Of a DNA stretch of 46,216 nt, positions 31,624-41,114 are shown one piece after another. The stretch comes from a virus. The notes under the pieces are model-generated. The model did not search any database and was not told the DNA's origin. It saw nothing but the letters and a program-made list of their open reading frames with translations. The stretch spans positions 1-46,216 of the IMG/VR virus record IMGVR_UViG_3300042398_001228. One strand, given 5' to 3'. Position numbers and translations under genes: made by a program. Position 1 is the first letter of the stretch; every line of letters starts with the position of its first letter.

Positions 31624-33348
31624 CTACCCCTCACAAGCAACACAGTTGTCGTCTCGAGAAATATTATCTCCACGCAAAATCGATTCACTTCGCATGTAAT
31701 AAAGTGTTTTAATACCTTCTTTCCAAGCCAATTTATGCACATCACTAATATATTTTGGTGAATCAGATGGATCAAATGTTAAGTTCAAAGAAATTGCTTG
31801 GTCAACATATTTTTGTCTAATTCCGTTTTGGCGAACTACTTCGTATGGGTTAATTTCTTTAAATGTTAAGAATATTTCTTTTTCCTCATCAGTTAAAATA
31901 TAATCAGGCAATCCCATAACAGAACCTTTATCACGAGCAATTTGTTCCCAAACGCTATCAATATTATATCCTTTAGATTCAAGTAAACGCTCTAATGTTG
32001 GGTTTTTCTTAATAAATGTGCCTTTAGCTGTTTTTAAATTATAAACATTTGCAGGAATAGGTTCAATTGAAGGTGATACACCTCCTGAAATGTGAGCATT
32101 TGATACTGTAGGAGCGATTGCTAAATGATGCGTATGTCTTAAACCTGTGCCTTTACACCATTCTGGTTCACCATAAAGTTCTGCTTGATCACGAGATGCT
32201 TTTAATGCTTCTTTTTCAATAAAATCAAACATCAAACGTGTGTAAGAATTTGCTTGTAAACCTGCAAATGGAATATTTTTTTCTTGTAAAAATGTATGCC
32301 AACCTAAAACACCAATACCAATTGCTCTACCTTTAGATGCTGAGCGGTATGTGTTTTCCATGAATCGGATATTTTTAGAGCGGTCAATAAATTCTTGTAA
32401 TACACCCTCTAAAAACCAACATGTTAATTCAGGTAAAGTCATATTATTTTCAAAACGATATTCCTTCCATTCATCCCAACGAGCTAAATTCAAAGAAGAT
32501 AAACAACAAATAAATGAATGTAATTCATCTGTGTATAATGAAATCTCAGAACAAATATTTGTCATTGAAACATGTAAGTTATTCTTTTTATATGCTTCCG
32601 GGTTTGCATTGTTTACATTATCCTCAAACATAATATAAGGTTCACCTGTTTCAAGTCGTGTTTTTAAAATTTCACCCCATAATTTTAATGCTTTAGGATC
32701 TTTTTCTTCAACACGATTCATAAATGCATCATCAATTACAACACATTGATGCATATTTAAACATTGACGATTAACATCACCTTTTGGACGACGAATCATT
32801 AAAAATTCTTCAATATCTGGGTGGTTAATATTTAAGTTAACTGATGCTGCACCTCGTCTAACTGAGCCTTGATTTGTAGCTAAAATGGTTGAATCATAAA
32901 TCTTAATCCATGGAACAACTCCCTCACTTACACCATTACCTGAGATTGTTTTACCGCGTCCTCTGATTCGAGATACACCAATCCCAACTCCACCACCTTG
33001 AGACGATAAACGCATTAATTCTGAGTTAGCTAATGCGATCCCTTCAATAGAATCATCAGTATCAATCCCAAAACATGAGATAGGCATTCCACGTTCAGTA
33101 CCTAAATTTGATAAAACAGGTGAAGCTAAACATAGCCAGTTTTTAGTTATTGCTTCTAAAAAGAATGGATATAAATCTTTACGCTTTAAGCGGCGTGAAG
33201 CTGCTCTTGATACTCGTTTAAATGCTCCAAAAACATCTTCATCAGGTAATAAATACCCCTTTGAAATCATCGATAATGAGATTTCATTCATCCATTCAGG
33301 GTAATGTTTACCCTTAATCCAATTTGTTGTGTCTACTTGTATACTCAT
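31624..33348 (-). CDS. nrdA: Ribonucleotide reductase large subunit NrdA, short form
   Basis: 574 residues, shorter than host NrdA (about 750) and lacking the N-terminal ATP-cone that gives overall activity control. The catalytic set is intact: the active-site cysteine C92 in MPISCFG, N264-x-C266-x-E268 in TNICSEIS, the partner cysteine near FICCLSS, paired tyrosines in TLYYMRS, and a C-terminal redox pair CVACEG. With NrdB it reduces ribonucleotides to deoxyribonucleotides. Loss of the ATP-cone removes dATP inhibition, which suits massive phage DNA synthesis. It follows NrdB by six bases. Confidence 0.96.
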   Translation of the reverse strand: MSIQVDTTNWIKGKHYPEWMNEISLSMISKGYLLPDEDVFGAFKRVSRAASRRLKRKDLYPFFLEAITKNWLCLASPVLSNLGTERGMPISCFGIDTDDSIEGIALANSELMRLSSQGGGVGIGVSRIRGRGKTISGNGVSEGVVPWIKIYDSTILATNQGSVRRGAASVNLNINHPDIEEFLMIRRPKGDVNRQCLNMHQCVVIDDAFMNRVEEKDPKALKLWGEILKTRLETGEPYIMFEDNVNNANPEAYKKNNLHVSMTNICSEISLYTDELHSFICCLSSLNLARWDEWKEYRFENNMTLPELTCWFLEGVLQEFIDRSKNIRFMENTYRSASKGRAIGIGVLGWHTFLQEKNIPFAGLQANSYTRLMFDFIEKEALKASRDQAELYGEPEWCKGTGLRHTHHLAIAPTVSNAHISGGVSPSIEPIPANVYNLKTAKGTFIKKNPTLERLLESKGYNIDSVWEQIARDKGSVMGLPDYILTDEEKEIFLTFKEINPYEVVRQNGIRQKYVDQAISLNLTFDPSDSPKYISDVHKLAWKEGIKTLYYMRSESILRGDNISRDDNCVACEG

Positions 33349-33354
33349 AATGTT

Positions 33355-34305
33355 TTATAAATCGCTCCAGTCAGCTGTTGATTTTGAATAATCTGTTACT
33401 CGATTTGCAAAGAAATCTTGATGTGTTTTACCACTTGTTAAATGCCCAAACCATTCCATTTGTTTTAAAAGGTTAGGATCAATATCATTATAAATTGGAT
33501 TATAACCTAATTCAACTAATTTTTGATTAGCACGTTCTTTAATAAAGTTTTTCAATTGGTCTTTGTTTAAACCTTCAATACTTCCCATTTCAAATGCTTT
33601 ATCTATAAAATCAAATTCTAACTTTACAGACAAATCACAAGCTTCATAAATTGCTTGAGTCATTTCTTTAGTATCTAATTCTGGGCACTCTGAAAGTAAA
33701 GTTCTGTATAACCAACAACCAGCTTTTGAATGTAATGATTCATCACGTACACTCCATTCAACGATTTGGCCTGTCCCTTTCATTAAGTTACGTAATTGGA
33801 AAGACATTAATATTGCGAATGAAGAGAACAAATTTACACCTTCTGTAAATGCCGAGAATATAGCTAATGAAAGTGCTTTATCATATAATGTTTCTCCTGG
33901 TTGTTCAACTAAACGATCAATTTTAGCTTTTGCTTCTTCATCTTCCATGAATGCTTCAAAATCATCTAAACCAAGTTCTTCATTTAGGCGAGCATAAGCT
34001 TCAGCATGAATTGATTCAAAATCAGCGAATACACACGCCATAGCTTTGATTTCATGTTTGGGGAACCATACCGCTACCTTTGTTGACCAGTAGTCGTTTA
34101 CATACGTCTCAGTTTGAGCAAATGACTTTAAAATATTACCAATCAAATTTTTCTCCGATTCGGTTAGTTTAAGTTTCCAATCATTCAAGTCTGAAGAGAG
34201 AGGCACTTCATCTGCTAGCCAATGGGCTCTATGTTGGTCTTTGTAAAATTCAAACGCGATTTGATATTCAAACGGTTTGTAATGGGGTCTTAGTTCTGTA
34301 ATCAT
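33355..34305 (-). CDS. nrdB: Ribonucleotide reductase small subunit NrdB
   Basis: 316 residues. Iron ligands and radical tyrosine are visible: E66, E97 and H100 with Y104 in ESIHAEAYARL, E155 in FTEGVNLF, and E189 with H192 in RDESLH. The tyrosine is seven residues after the glutamate, as in class Ia NrdB, so a tyrosyl radical is expected. It ends FANRVTDYSKSTADWSDL, with a C-terminus suited to docking on NrdA. The start overlaps the helicase stop by 4 bases. Confidence 0.96.
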   Translation of the reverse strand: MITELRPHYKPFEYQIAFEFYKDQHRAHWLADEVPLSSDLNDWKLKLTESEKNLIGNILKSFAQTETYVNDYWSTKVAVWFPKHEIKAMACVFADFESIHAEAYARLNEELGLDDFEAFMEDEEAKAKIDRLVEQPGETLYDKALSLAIFSAFTEGVNLFSSFAILMSFQLRNLMKGTGQIVEWSVRDESLHSKAGCWLYRTLLSECPELDTKEMTQAIYEACDLSVKLEFDFIDKAFEMGSIEGLNKDQLKNFIKERANQKLVELGYNPIYNDIDPNLLKQMEWFGHLTSGKTHQDFFANRVTDYSKSTADWSDL

Positions 34306-35657
34306 GTGTTTAATTCAAAAAATTTATTTGCCAACATTTGTTTATCTAACGAATCAAAATTAGTATTCTCAGATCTAGGTAATCTAGGAGCACCATCATG
34401 GTCCGGGGTATCAATTACCTCAAAATGACCTGTTGAAGTATCAGCATTCAAATGAAAAGTAACTCCATCCATACCGTATCTATTTTTCATAATATGGAAT
34501 CTACCTGTATTGCTTACTTTATCTTCTTTTTTCCTTGAAAGAGATATTGCTACATCCGTAATCATCATTTTATCATATGATCCGGCTGCTTTATCACCTT
34601 CAATAATATCATCTTTTGATCCTGCACGGTTAACTTGTGACACACTCCATATAGGGAGATTTAATTCACGTGCTAATCCTTTTGTGCTTGTATAAATATC
34701 ATCTATTTCAAATTTACGATCAGTAGATTTTCTTTTTGATGAAAGAAGATCAACATAGTCAATAATAATCAAATCTGGTTGGATTCCTAATGATATAATT
34801 TTCTTAATATGAGATTCAATTGTACTAATTGTTGCTTTACCTGTTGGGAATTCTTTGATAATTAATTCACCTTCTAGATCAGGAACTGTTTGTTCTACTT
34901 TATCTCTATGTTCTAAAATATGATTTACAGGAATACGAGTGAAATAAGAGTCATATCTCCTTCCAACATAATCCTCACCTAACTCTAAAGTATAATGTAA
35001 AACATTATAATTATTTTCAACTGCAAATCCTCCTAAAGCAACTAATGACCAAGATTTACCACCGCCTGGGTTACCAAATATAAGGCCAAAATCTCCATTC
35101 CCTAATCCACCTTGCAGTAATTCATTTATTTCAGGCCAAGGTGTAGGAACTGTTTTTCTATTATCTTCTCTATATCTGGATTCAACATCTTTATTATACT
35201 CGTGGCCTATGTTTTTATCTTGGCCTGCTTTCATTGCGTTTTCAATCATTGTTTTGATTGAATCATAATCTCCAGCTTTTAACAAATCTACACTATTTAA
35301 TAATGCTTTTTTAAGTTGTTGGTTTTTACAAAACGTAGAAAATTCTTCTTGAACATATTCTAAATCACTAATATCAGCTTGATAAGCGGCTCGTAATTGT
35401 TCTTTAACAGATAATTTTAAAACGTCATTTTCAAGTTTTTTCATTTCCACCTTTAAAACTTCCATAGTAGGTGAAGTGTGATATTTTTGATAGTAATTTA
35501 AAATTTCTTTAATAACCCATTTATGCGCTTGATTTCCAAAATGTTCTTCATCTAAAATGTCATGTATGTTTACAAGAAATTCTTTGTGTGTTAGTAATGA
35601 AGATATCACTTTGATTTGAAAGTCTGCCCCATATTCTTCTATTGATTGTAACGTCAT
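34302..35657 (-). CDS. 41: Replicative DNA helicase, DnaB/T4 gp41-like
   Basis: 451 residues. The C-terminal RecA-like motor has Walker A GNPGGGKS (195-202), Walker B PDLIIIDYVD (294-303), a VSQVNRAGSKDD loop like DnaB motif H3 and IMKNRYGMDG near the end. The N-terminal 150 residues are helical, as in gp41 and DnaB. It unwinds DNA at the fork as a hexamer. No primase is visible in the window. A class A-like motif lies upstream. Confidence 0.9.
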   Translation of the reverse strand: MTLQSIEEYGADFQIKVISSLLTHKEFLVNIHDILDEEHFGNQAHKWVIKEILNYYQKYHTSPTMEVLKVEMKKLENDVLKLSVKEQLRAAYQADISDLEYVQEEFSTFCKNQQLKKALLNSVDLLKAGDYDSIKTMIENAMKAGQDKNIGHEYNKDVESRYREDNRKTVPTPWPEINELLQGGLGNGDFGLIFGNPGGGKSWSLVALGGFAVENNYNVLHYTLELGEDYVGRRYDSYFTRIPVNHILEHRDKVEQTVPDLEGELIIKEFPTGKATISTIESHIKKIISLGIQPDLIIIDYVDLLSSKRKSTDRKFEIDDIYTSTKGLARELNLPIWSVSQVNRAGSKDDIIEGDKAAGSYDKMMITDVAISLSRKKEDKVSNTGRFHIMKNRYGMDGVTFHLNADTSTGHFEVIDTPDHDGAPRLPRSENTNFDSLDKQMLANKFFELNT

Positions 35658-35675
35658 TTTTTATAACTTTTATTT

Positions 35676-35687
35676 AAATATAATAAC
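35676..35687 (-). promoter_or_regulatory. Weak class A-like motif
   Basis: The minus strand reads GTTATTATATTT, 19 bases before the helicase start, without the TTTC head. The AT-only stem around it (AATAA/TTATT) gives only a weak terminator. Confidence 0.25.
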
Positions 35688-35690
35688 TTA

Positions 35691-36719
35691 TTATTGTTTT
35701 TCCAATAAATCTTTAAAGATATCTTTAACCCAAACATCTACATTTCGAATTAAATTTCCTAATTGATCTTCATTACACATACTGATGAATTCAGCTGGGT
35801 AGTAATTTAATGGTGTATTTTGGGTAAATTTATCTATAAATGATTTGTCCTGGTCTGTCATCATGGGATTAGATAAATCCATTACTTTGTATTTGTTTTC
35901 TAAATTTTCTACATCATGTAATACTCTTGCATACACAACATGTTCTTTCAATTTAGACTCAGCAATATCTAACAGATCATCAAATGAAACATCTTGAATT
36001 GCTAACTCGGGGAATTTTTTAAGCAATCCTTTAGGACCTAAACCTTTAATCCCAGTAATACCATCCGAGTTATCTCCTAGAAGTAGTTTGTATAAAAGAA
36101 AATTAGAAGGATCAACTCCGAATTTTTCTTTAACAACATTTTCTGTGTAATACTCTCGTTCTATAGGCCGATATACAATTACTTGTTCAGTAACTAACTG
36201 TAAATAATCCTTATCACTAGATACTATAAACACTCTATCTTCTGGTTGTGTTGGAAGTGTACTGCTTAAATAAGCAATAATATCATCTGCTTCTACTCGA
36301 GGTAAAGATACAGTTTTAACTGGCAGTGTTTTTAAGTATTGGATAATTCGAACAATTTGGTCTACTTTTGATTCATCTTCTTCTTCTAAACTTTCAAATA
36401 ATTCATGTTTAGTAACCCTAGTTATACTTCTATTTGATTTATATTCAGGAATAATGTTTTTTCTATGGTTAGAAGAACCTACTCCATCAAATACAACATA
36501 AACTTGTGTTGGGTTAATAGTACGAATTAAAGCACCTAAAGAACGAAAAAACCCTCCTAGACCTCCAATATGAACTCCATTTGAATTTATAGTATTTATA
36601 GCACTAAAATTTCTAAAAAATAAATTTAATCCATCTATTAATAAGTAACGTTCATATGTTGGTAATTCTTCTCCATCTTTCTGTACATTATTGAGGAGGT
36701 CTAAGAGGTCTTTTCTCAT
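35691..36719 (-). CDS. 5'-3' exonuclease / RNase H, FEN-type
   Basis: 342 residues. Metal-binding acids appear in order as in T4 RNase H and the 5' nuclease of Pol I: LLIDGLNLFFR, VVFDGVGSSNHR, EADDIIAYL, VSSDKDYLQL and GDNSDGITGIKGLGPKG, the last being the helix-3-turn-helix DNA-binding motif. It removes RNA primers or flaps during lagging-strand synthesis. It lies between the UvsX and helicase genes in a tightly spaced replication block. Confidence 0.92.
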   Translation of the reverse strand: MRKDLLDLLNNVQKDGEELPTYERYLLIDGLNLFFRNFSAINTINSNGVHIGGLGGFFRSLGALIRTINPTQVYVVFDGVGSSNHRKNIIPEYKSNRSITRVTKHELFESLEEEDESKVDQIVRIIQYLKTLPVKTVSLPRVEADDIIAYLSSTLPTQPEDRVFIVSSDKDYLQLVTEQVIVYRPIEREYYTENVVKEKFGVDPSNFLLYKLLLGDNSDGITGIKGLGPKGLLKKFPELAIQDVSFDDLLDIAESKLKEHVVYARVLHDVENLENKYKVMDLSNPMMTDQDKSFIDKFTQNTPLNYYPAEFISMCNEDQLGNLIRNVDVWVKDIFKDLLEKQ

Positions 36720-36722
36720 ATC

Positions 36723-37808
36723 TTAATCTTCGTTTTCAAATAAATCCGGTGTAGGTGTTTTTTCATCCCATTCTGAGTTATCTTCAATGACATTATATTC
36801 ACCTTGTCCTAAGATATCTGTCCATTCGTGTGAATGTTCTTTTTTGTATTTATCCACCGCTGTTGGTTTATCTGGAATAAATCCATGTACTGTGCTAACA
36901 ATAGTTCCTAGCGTTGTAATACCATTAATATGGTTTTTATCACAAGCAATTTTAGTACGTAATGCAAATTCAACTTTCTTTTTGTCTTTTTGAGCACTAA
37001 TTTTAGATGTACCAGCGTTTGTAACATTACCAAATGTCAAACAAAGTGAAGCGTCATAATAAAATGTATCTCCTCCTTTATTTGTCATTCTAGGTTGAGA
37101 CATGGGAGTTAATGCTGGGGCTACACCTACTTTATTTACTATAAATAGAGTGTTAGTGTATTTAGAGCTTTCTTTACGGGACATTACAATCTGTTGATTA
37201 ATAAAATTTCCGAATTGAGTTGCGATAGCTCCGGCATTCCACATTGGGTTGTTTGATCCTTTTTCGATACTCATATCGCAAGGAATTGAACCTACTGAGT
37301 CCCAAATGAAAAGCAGATCGTATGGTAAGTTACCTTTCTTTTGTTCAGTTAAAAGATCAATAATAAAAACTGCAATGTCTTCAATTGAATTCAGTGTGCT
37401 TCTATCTCGATAAATAAAGAACCCGGTATGATCAGTAATTTCACCTGTTTCTTCATCGACAACATCTTCTATTTCAAACCCCATGGTTTTCCAGTGATTC
37501 CAATCATGTTTCATCTCAGTAATGATCAATACCGGTAATACTCCCATCTTTTGAGCATTAACTGCTATTTCAATAGTTGTAGTTGATTTACCTGTATTGC
37601 TTTTACCTCGAACCATTGAAACATGTCCTAGAGGAATCCCAGGAATAGATAATGCTTCTTGTAACGCAGATGAAAACGGTACCCATTTTTGCTCCTTAAA
37701 TTTAACGTTAGACGCTAAACCCTTATTTGCTTTAAATTTGTCTAAACTAAAGGCGGTTTTCAGTTCTCTGTCCGCCGCCTCTGTTAGCGATTTTCTTGTT
37801 TTAGCCAT
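36723..37808 (-). CDS. uvsX: Recombinase, UvsX-like (RecA family)
   Basis: 361 residues. Walker A GKSNTGKST at 68-76 and the RecA-type LLFIWDSVGSIP (Walker B), with NPMWNAGAIATQFGNFINQQ and TKIACDKNHING, fit UvsX rather than host RecA. It catalyses strand exchange and origin-independent replication in T4-like phages. The C-terminus is acidic (DLFENED), as in UvsX. It is followed by the exonuclease and helicase genes and preceded by gp32. Confidence 0.9.
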   Translation of the reverse strand: MAKTRKSLTEAADRELKTAFSLDKFKANKGLASNVKFKEQKWVPFSSALQEALSIPGIPLGHVSMVRGKSNTGKSTTTIEIAVNAQKMGVLPVLIITEMKHDWNHWKTMGFEIEDVVDEETGEITDHTGFFIYRDRSTLNSIEDIAVFIIDLLTEQKKGNLPYDLLFIWDSVGSIPCDMSIEKGSNNPMWNAGAIATQFGNFINQQIVMSRKESSKYTNTLFIVNKVGVAPALTPMSQPRMTNKGGDTFYYDASLCLTFGNVTNAGTSKISAQKDKKKVEFALRTKIACDKNHINGITTLGTIVSTVHGFIPDKPTAVDKYKKEHSHEWTDILGQGEYNVIEDNSEWDEKTPTPDLFENED

Positions 37809-37824
37809 AAATTATTTCGCTTAA

Positions 37825-38661
37825 TTAAAATGGTGCATCTTCATCATCATCAAATAATGAATCGAATTTGTCTACCGGTTTCTTAACATCCTTTTTAGCA
37901 GATAAACTAAAGTTTGATTTTGGTTCAGCGTCCAATTCATCTTCAATAGTTTCTGTAGTTCCAGGAGCAAGAGTATCTTCTTCTTCCTCAGGATCAAGGA
38001 AATTTTGAAGAATCACTTTTAAATCATCAAATGATTTTTTATACTTTTCTTGTAGTTCAAGAATATCTGGTTGGTTCTCTAACCAGAATTCGATTTGAGA
38101 AGCATCTTTATCTAACGGTGAGTTTTTTCGTTTTGGGCGAATAGATGATTTCAATCCTTGGCGTCCACCAATATCACCTATTACAGCATCTAATGTGAAG
38201 TCAAATCCTTCATTAATGTCTGTAAAATCCCCATAATCTTCATCTTCTGCAAGAGCTAGTAATTGTAGGTAAATCTCTTTACCAAATTCCCATAAACGAA
38301 CACCTTTGTCTTCTTCACCACGAACAATAACAGGTGCAAAAACTCTCATTTTAGGATCTAACTTTTTAGCTAGTTTCCAATTGTCAGAATCATTTGTTCC
38401 TCGTAATTGTTTTGCAAATTCTACGATTGGATCTTTTTCACCCCAATTTGTTAACGCGTAGATTGGGAATTTTGAATACCCATAATGAAGATACACTTCT
38501 TTAAACGGGTTCTTTTTATCGAATTTTGAGGGTACAATTCGAATCTCATACTTGCCTTCGGCTTTGGGCTTCCATAGTGTCAACGAATAATCGACTTTTT
38601 CTTTCTTTTGCCCATTTGTTTGTAAAGCATTTAGCTTACTTTTGATTAGACTTAAATCCAT
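37825..38661 (-). CDS. 32: Single-stranded DNA binding protein, gp32-like
   Basis: 278 residues. The basic N-terminus and OB-type core (YEIRIVPSKFDKKNPFKEVY, then GVRLWEFGKEIYLQLL, GFDFTLDAVIGD) match phage gp32-like proteins. The long acidic C-terminus ends LFDDDEDAPF, the protein-docking tail. The zinc knuckle of T4 gp32 (H-C-C-C) is not present. It coats single-stranded DNA and recruits UvsX and other replisome proteins. It is first in the block UvsX, exonuclease, helicase, NrdB, NrdA. Confidence 0.82.
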   Translation of the reverse strand: MDLSLIKSKLNALQTNGQKKEKVDYSLTLWKPKAEGKYEIRIVPSKFDKKNPFKEVYLHYGYSKFPIYALTNWGEKDPIVEFAKQLRGTNDSDNWKLAKKLDPKMRVFAPVIVRGEEDKGVRLWEFGKEIYLQLLALAEDEDYGDFTDINEGFDFTLDAVIGDIGGRQGLKSSIRPKRKNSPLDKDASQIEFWLENQPDILELQEKYKKSFDDLKVILQNFLDPEEEEDTLAPGTTETIEDELDAEPKSNFSLSAKKDVKKPVDKFDSLFDDDEDAPF

Positions 38662-38691
38662 ATGATTTATTTATTTATTGATTACAACTTA

Positions 38692-38703
38692 AAATATAAA
38701 AAA
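38692..38703 (-). promoter_or_regulatory. Weak class A-like motif
   Basis: The minus strand reads TTTTTTATATTT, 30-41 bases before the gp32 start. It lacks the C of TTTC. Consistent with a promoter for the replication block, but AT-rich sequence gives such matches by chance. Confidence 0.3.
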
Positions 38704-38722
38704 CCTTGATTAAATAGCCAAA

Positions 38723-39184
38723 TTAAATTTCAACTATTCTAAAAATTCTTGTATTGAGCTGTTTAAGCTCATTGTGCTGGGTGAGGAGTATACAATTTTT
38801 GTAATGCTGCCAGTTTATGGTGAATTTAGTATCAACTACACCGCCGTTTAAGCTTTTTATTAGTTGATTAAGTGCATTAATTGTATAAAGAGAATTTGTT
38901 TCTTTTTTTCTATGAACTAAAATAGTGTTTTCAGGAATATCATTTACATTTCCTTGGTCCACATTATAAGTAACAGCATACTCGTTGTTACTTTTAACAT
39001 GCAACACAAACATTTTATTATATAAAATATCGTATTTCTTAGTTAATTCAGATAATAAAATATCTAAATCATCAAGAGAAGTAAATGTACAAAACAGTCT
39101 ATTATTCATTGAATTAAGGTCGATTGATTCAAAATCGTACTGTTGATACATATTGGGTAAGGGGGTCAAAATTGATGTGTACAT
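38723..39184 (-). CDS. Unknown protein between the polymerase A-like gene and gp32
   Basis: 153 residues, beginning MYTSILTPLPNMYQQYDFES; an internal ATG at 39151 is an alternative start. Mixed alpha-beta pattern with LDDLDILLSELTKKYDILYN and ALNQLIKSLNGGVVDTKFTI; no domain is recognised. It starts 3 bases after the stop of the polymerase A-like gene, so it may be co-expressed and act with it. Its place beside replication genes is the only hint. Confidence 0.5.
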   Translation of the reverse strand: MYTSILTPLPNMYQQYDFESIDLNSMNNRLFCTFTSLDDLDILLSELTKKYDILYNKMFVLHVKSNNEYAVTYNVDQGNVNDIPENTILVHRKKETNSLYTINALNQLIKSLNGGVVDTKFTINWQHYKNCILLTQHNELKQLNTRIFRIVEI

Positions 39185-39187
39185 AAC

Positions 39188-40438
39188 TTATTTTATATTG
39201 TAGTAATTGTTACCTTTTTTAAATTTTACTTGTAAATTTTTATTTTTAAATACTTCTAATATTTGTACAAGTATTTCTTTTTCATTTTTGTCTACATCAA
39301 ATAAAAACGAGTCGTAAACATATAGTACTAATTTAGTATTTTTCCCTTGTAATATTTTAAATATTTCATATAGTATAAGGACATTATTTGCGGTCTCCAA
39401 GTTTTGTAAAACATAATTTAAAAGTTTTTGAGGGTTCATATCCTCCATTTCACTTCTTATAAACCTGTGATTTGATATTGGGCACCTAATATATCCTCCA
39501 TAATTGAAAGTATCCCACAAATTATCTATATACGCTTGTACCTTTTGAAAAAACGGAATATCCCTGTATTCTTTCCAAATCCCACCGTAAAGTTGTTTAA
39601 ACGTGATCTCTTTCGCTCTGGCATAGTCCACGTTATACATTTGAGCGAAATGGCTGTGAATATCATCAGTGTCAAAAGTATACCCCAATAAATTGCTAAG
39701 AAGGGTAGGATGGTAAGCAGAAATATCCATTTCAATAAAAAAATCGTTACGGGGAACGAAACATTCTCTTTCTCCATTGTCTTTATTTAGAGTTGAAAAA
39801 TTAATTCCTCCAAATGTATTTGAAGGACGTGTTGTTAATGTATTTAAATTGTATTGTGTGTATATAAATTCGTTTGCTTCTTTATCGAAACAATGTTCAA
39901 ATTTAGCTTGATCTACTTTTATACCCGCTCGTTCTAGTTGATTAAACACAAGTGCTGCTTTATTGTAAAACGGGTTTATTTCTCTTTCTTTAAAGTTAGC
40001 AAAATTTTGTTCACATACCTCATAATGTTTTACAATTGGAACTATTACATTTAAATTTTGTCTGTCTGGGTATTTGTTGTAAATATGGTTATGGGCTGTT
40101 GTTAATTTAGGTATATACGTATATGGGGAGGGGGTGTATTGGTAGCAGTGTTTAAGAGCAAAATAATGTAAAAATTCTTTTCTATCTCTTACATAAATAT
40201 ATTTTATGCTATTTAATACTTCTAAACAATCCTCTATTGTTGAATTTATAGTTTCACTATGATTAATTGGAATAATATATCCTTTTGAGTTATCTTTTGG
40301 ACGGATATATAAAGCACATATTTCGTTTTCAACAGGGTGTAAATTATGTGATGTAGGAATTACTTCAACATAAGCCACTTCATATTTAATACGACAAAGT
40401 GTTTCAATATTATTTTTATCTTCTATTAGCCAGTACAT
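39188..40438 (-). CDS. Divergent family A DNA polymerase-like protein
   Basis: 416 residues. The order and spacing follow Pol I: FNQLERAGIKVD near 166-176, TTRPS near 202-206 (TGRLSS position), motif A EMDISAYHP with D238, motif B K276, F280 and Y284 in KEITFKQLYGG (the K-x3-F-x3-Y spacing of the O helix), and motif C LYVYDSFLF with D376 where Pol I has HDE. The two catalytic aspartates are kept. The first 150 residues look like a decayed 3'-5' exonuclease domain without its acids. It is much shorter than Pol I, so a specialised role such as repair, translesion or priming-related synthesis is possible. The phage also encodes a full family B polymerase. Confidence 0.7.
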   Translation of the reverse strand: MYWLIEDKNNIETLCRIKYEVAYVEVIPTSHNLHPVENEICALYIRPKDNSKGYIIPINHSETINSTIEDCLEVLNSIKYIYVRDRKEFLHYFALKHCYQYTPSPYTYIPKLTTAHNHIYNKYPDRQNLNVIVPIVKHYEVCEQNFANFKEREINPFYNKAALVFNQLERAGIKVDQAKFEHCFDKEANEFIYTQYNLNTLTTRPSNTFGGINFSTLNKDNGERECFVPRNDFFIEMDISAYHPTLLSNLLGYTFDTDDIHSHFAQMYNVDYARAKEITFKQLYGGIWKEYRDIPFFQKVQAYIDNLWDTFNYGGYIRCPISNHRFIRSEMEDMNPQKLLNYVLQNLETANNVLILYEIFKILQGKNTKLVLYVYDSFLFDVDKNEKEILVQILEVFKNKNLQVKFKKGNNYYNIK

Positions 40439-40444
40439 TAGGCT

Positions 40445-40456
40445 AAATATAAGAAA
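40445..40456 (-). promoter_or_regulatory. Class A upstream motif (putative promoter)
   Basis: The minus strand reads TTTCTTATATTT, 7 bases before the ATG of the polymerase A-like gene, directly after the upstream structural gene. It is an exact match to the class A consensus. Confidence 0.5.
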
Positions 40457-40462
40457 TGATTT

Positions 40463-41113
40463 TTATGAGCCCAAATAATATTTTAAATAATCTTCTTTAA
40501 GGTATTTAGAAAAACCGTACCATTTATTTCTTTGCTCAAGTATAGCGATATTATTTTTATTAGCAGTATAAGTTTTTTCTTTATCACCTTGAATTTGCCA
40601 TAATATAGATAATGGAGAATATAAATCCCATACTATTTTAGGATCTTGATATCTTAATAAATCAAAAGTTTCTTTACTAATTTCTATGTAAAGTAATTCA
40701 TTAGTTTTTTTACAAAAATAACGGTTAAATACTCCTAAATCTTTATCTTTATCTGTAGGCAATGTAGGATTATATATTGGGAGGTATCTAGTAATATAGC
40801 TTTGGTTGTTTTGGGGATTATCAAAATATGTTTGAGTGTCAAAATTTGTGTAAGGTTGAGGGTAATATTTAGTTATATCTGATGCGTATATTATGGAGCT
40901 TGGGTCATCTACGGATGGAGGGAGTAGTGGGTCTATATTGTAGTCTTTTATTAATAATATGCTAGGACCATCTTGGGGGTTTTTGCCTGTGTATGCTTTA
41001 CCAGAAGATACTTTATAATAATATCCTGTATATCCACTTTTATCAGTGTATAGAAGGTATTCTCCTCCTTCAGTGTAAAGATTTGTTTTTATTTTAGACT
41101 TAGGATAATACAT
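40463..41113 (-). CDS. Probable tail or baseplate protein, unknown family
   Basis: 216 residues, rich in tyrosine (EGGYLLYTD-like turns, GYTGYYYKV, YYPQPYTNFD). The start is one base after the stop of the 1096-residue baseplate protein, so it is part of that structural operon. No domain is recognised. The aromatic, beta-rich composition fits a small structural protein of the baseplate or fibre attachment. Confidence 0.5.
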   Translation of the reverse strand: MYYPKSKIKTNLYTEGGEYLLYTDKSGYTGYYYKVSSGKAYTGKNPQDGPSILLIKDYNIDPLLPPSVDDPSSIIYASDITKYYPQPYTNFDTQTYFDNPQNNQSYITRYLPIYNPTLPTDKDKDLGVFNRYFCKKTNELLYIEISKETFDLLRYQDPKIVWDLYSPLSILWQIQGDKEKTYTANKNNIAILEQRNKWYGFSKYLKEDYLKYYLGS

Positions 41114-41114
41114 A

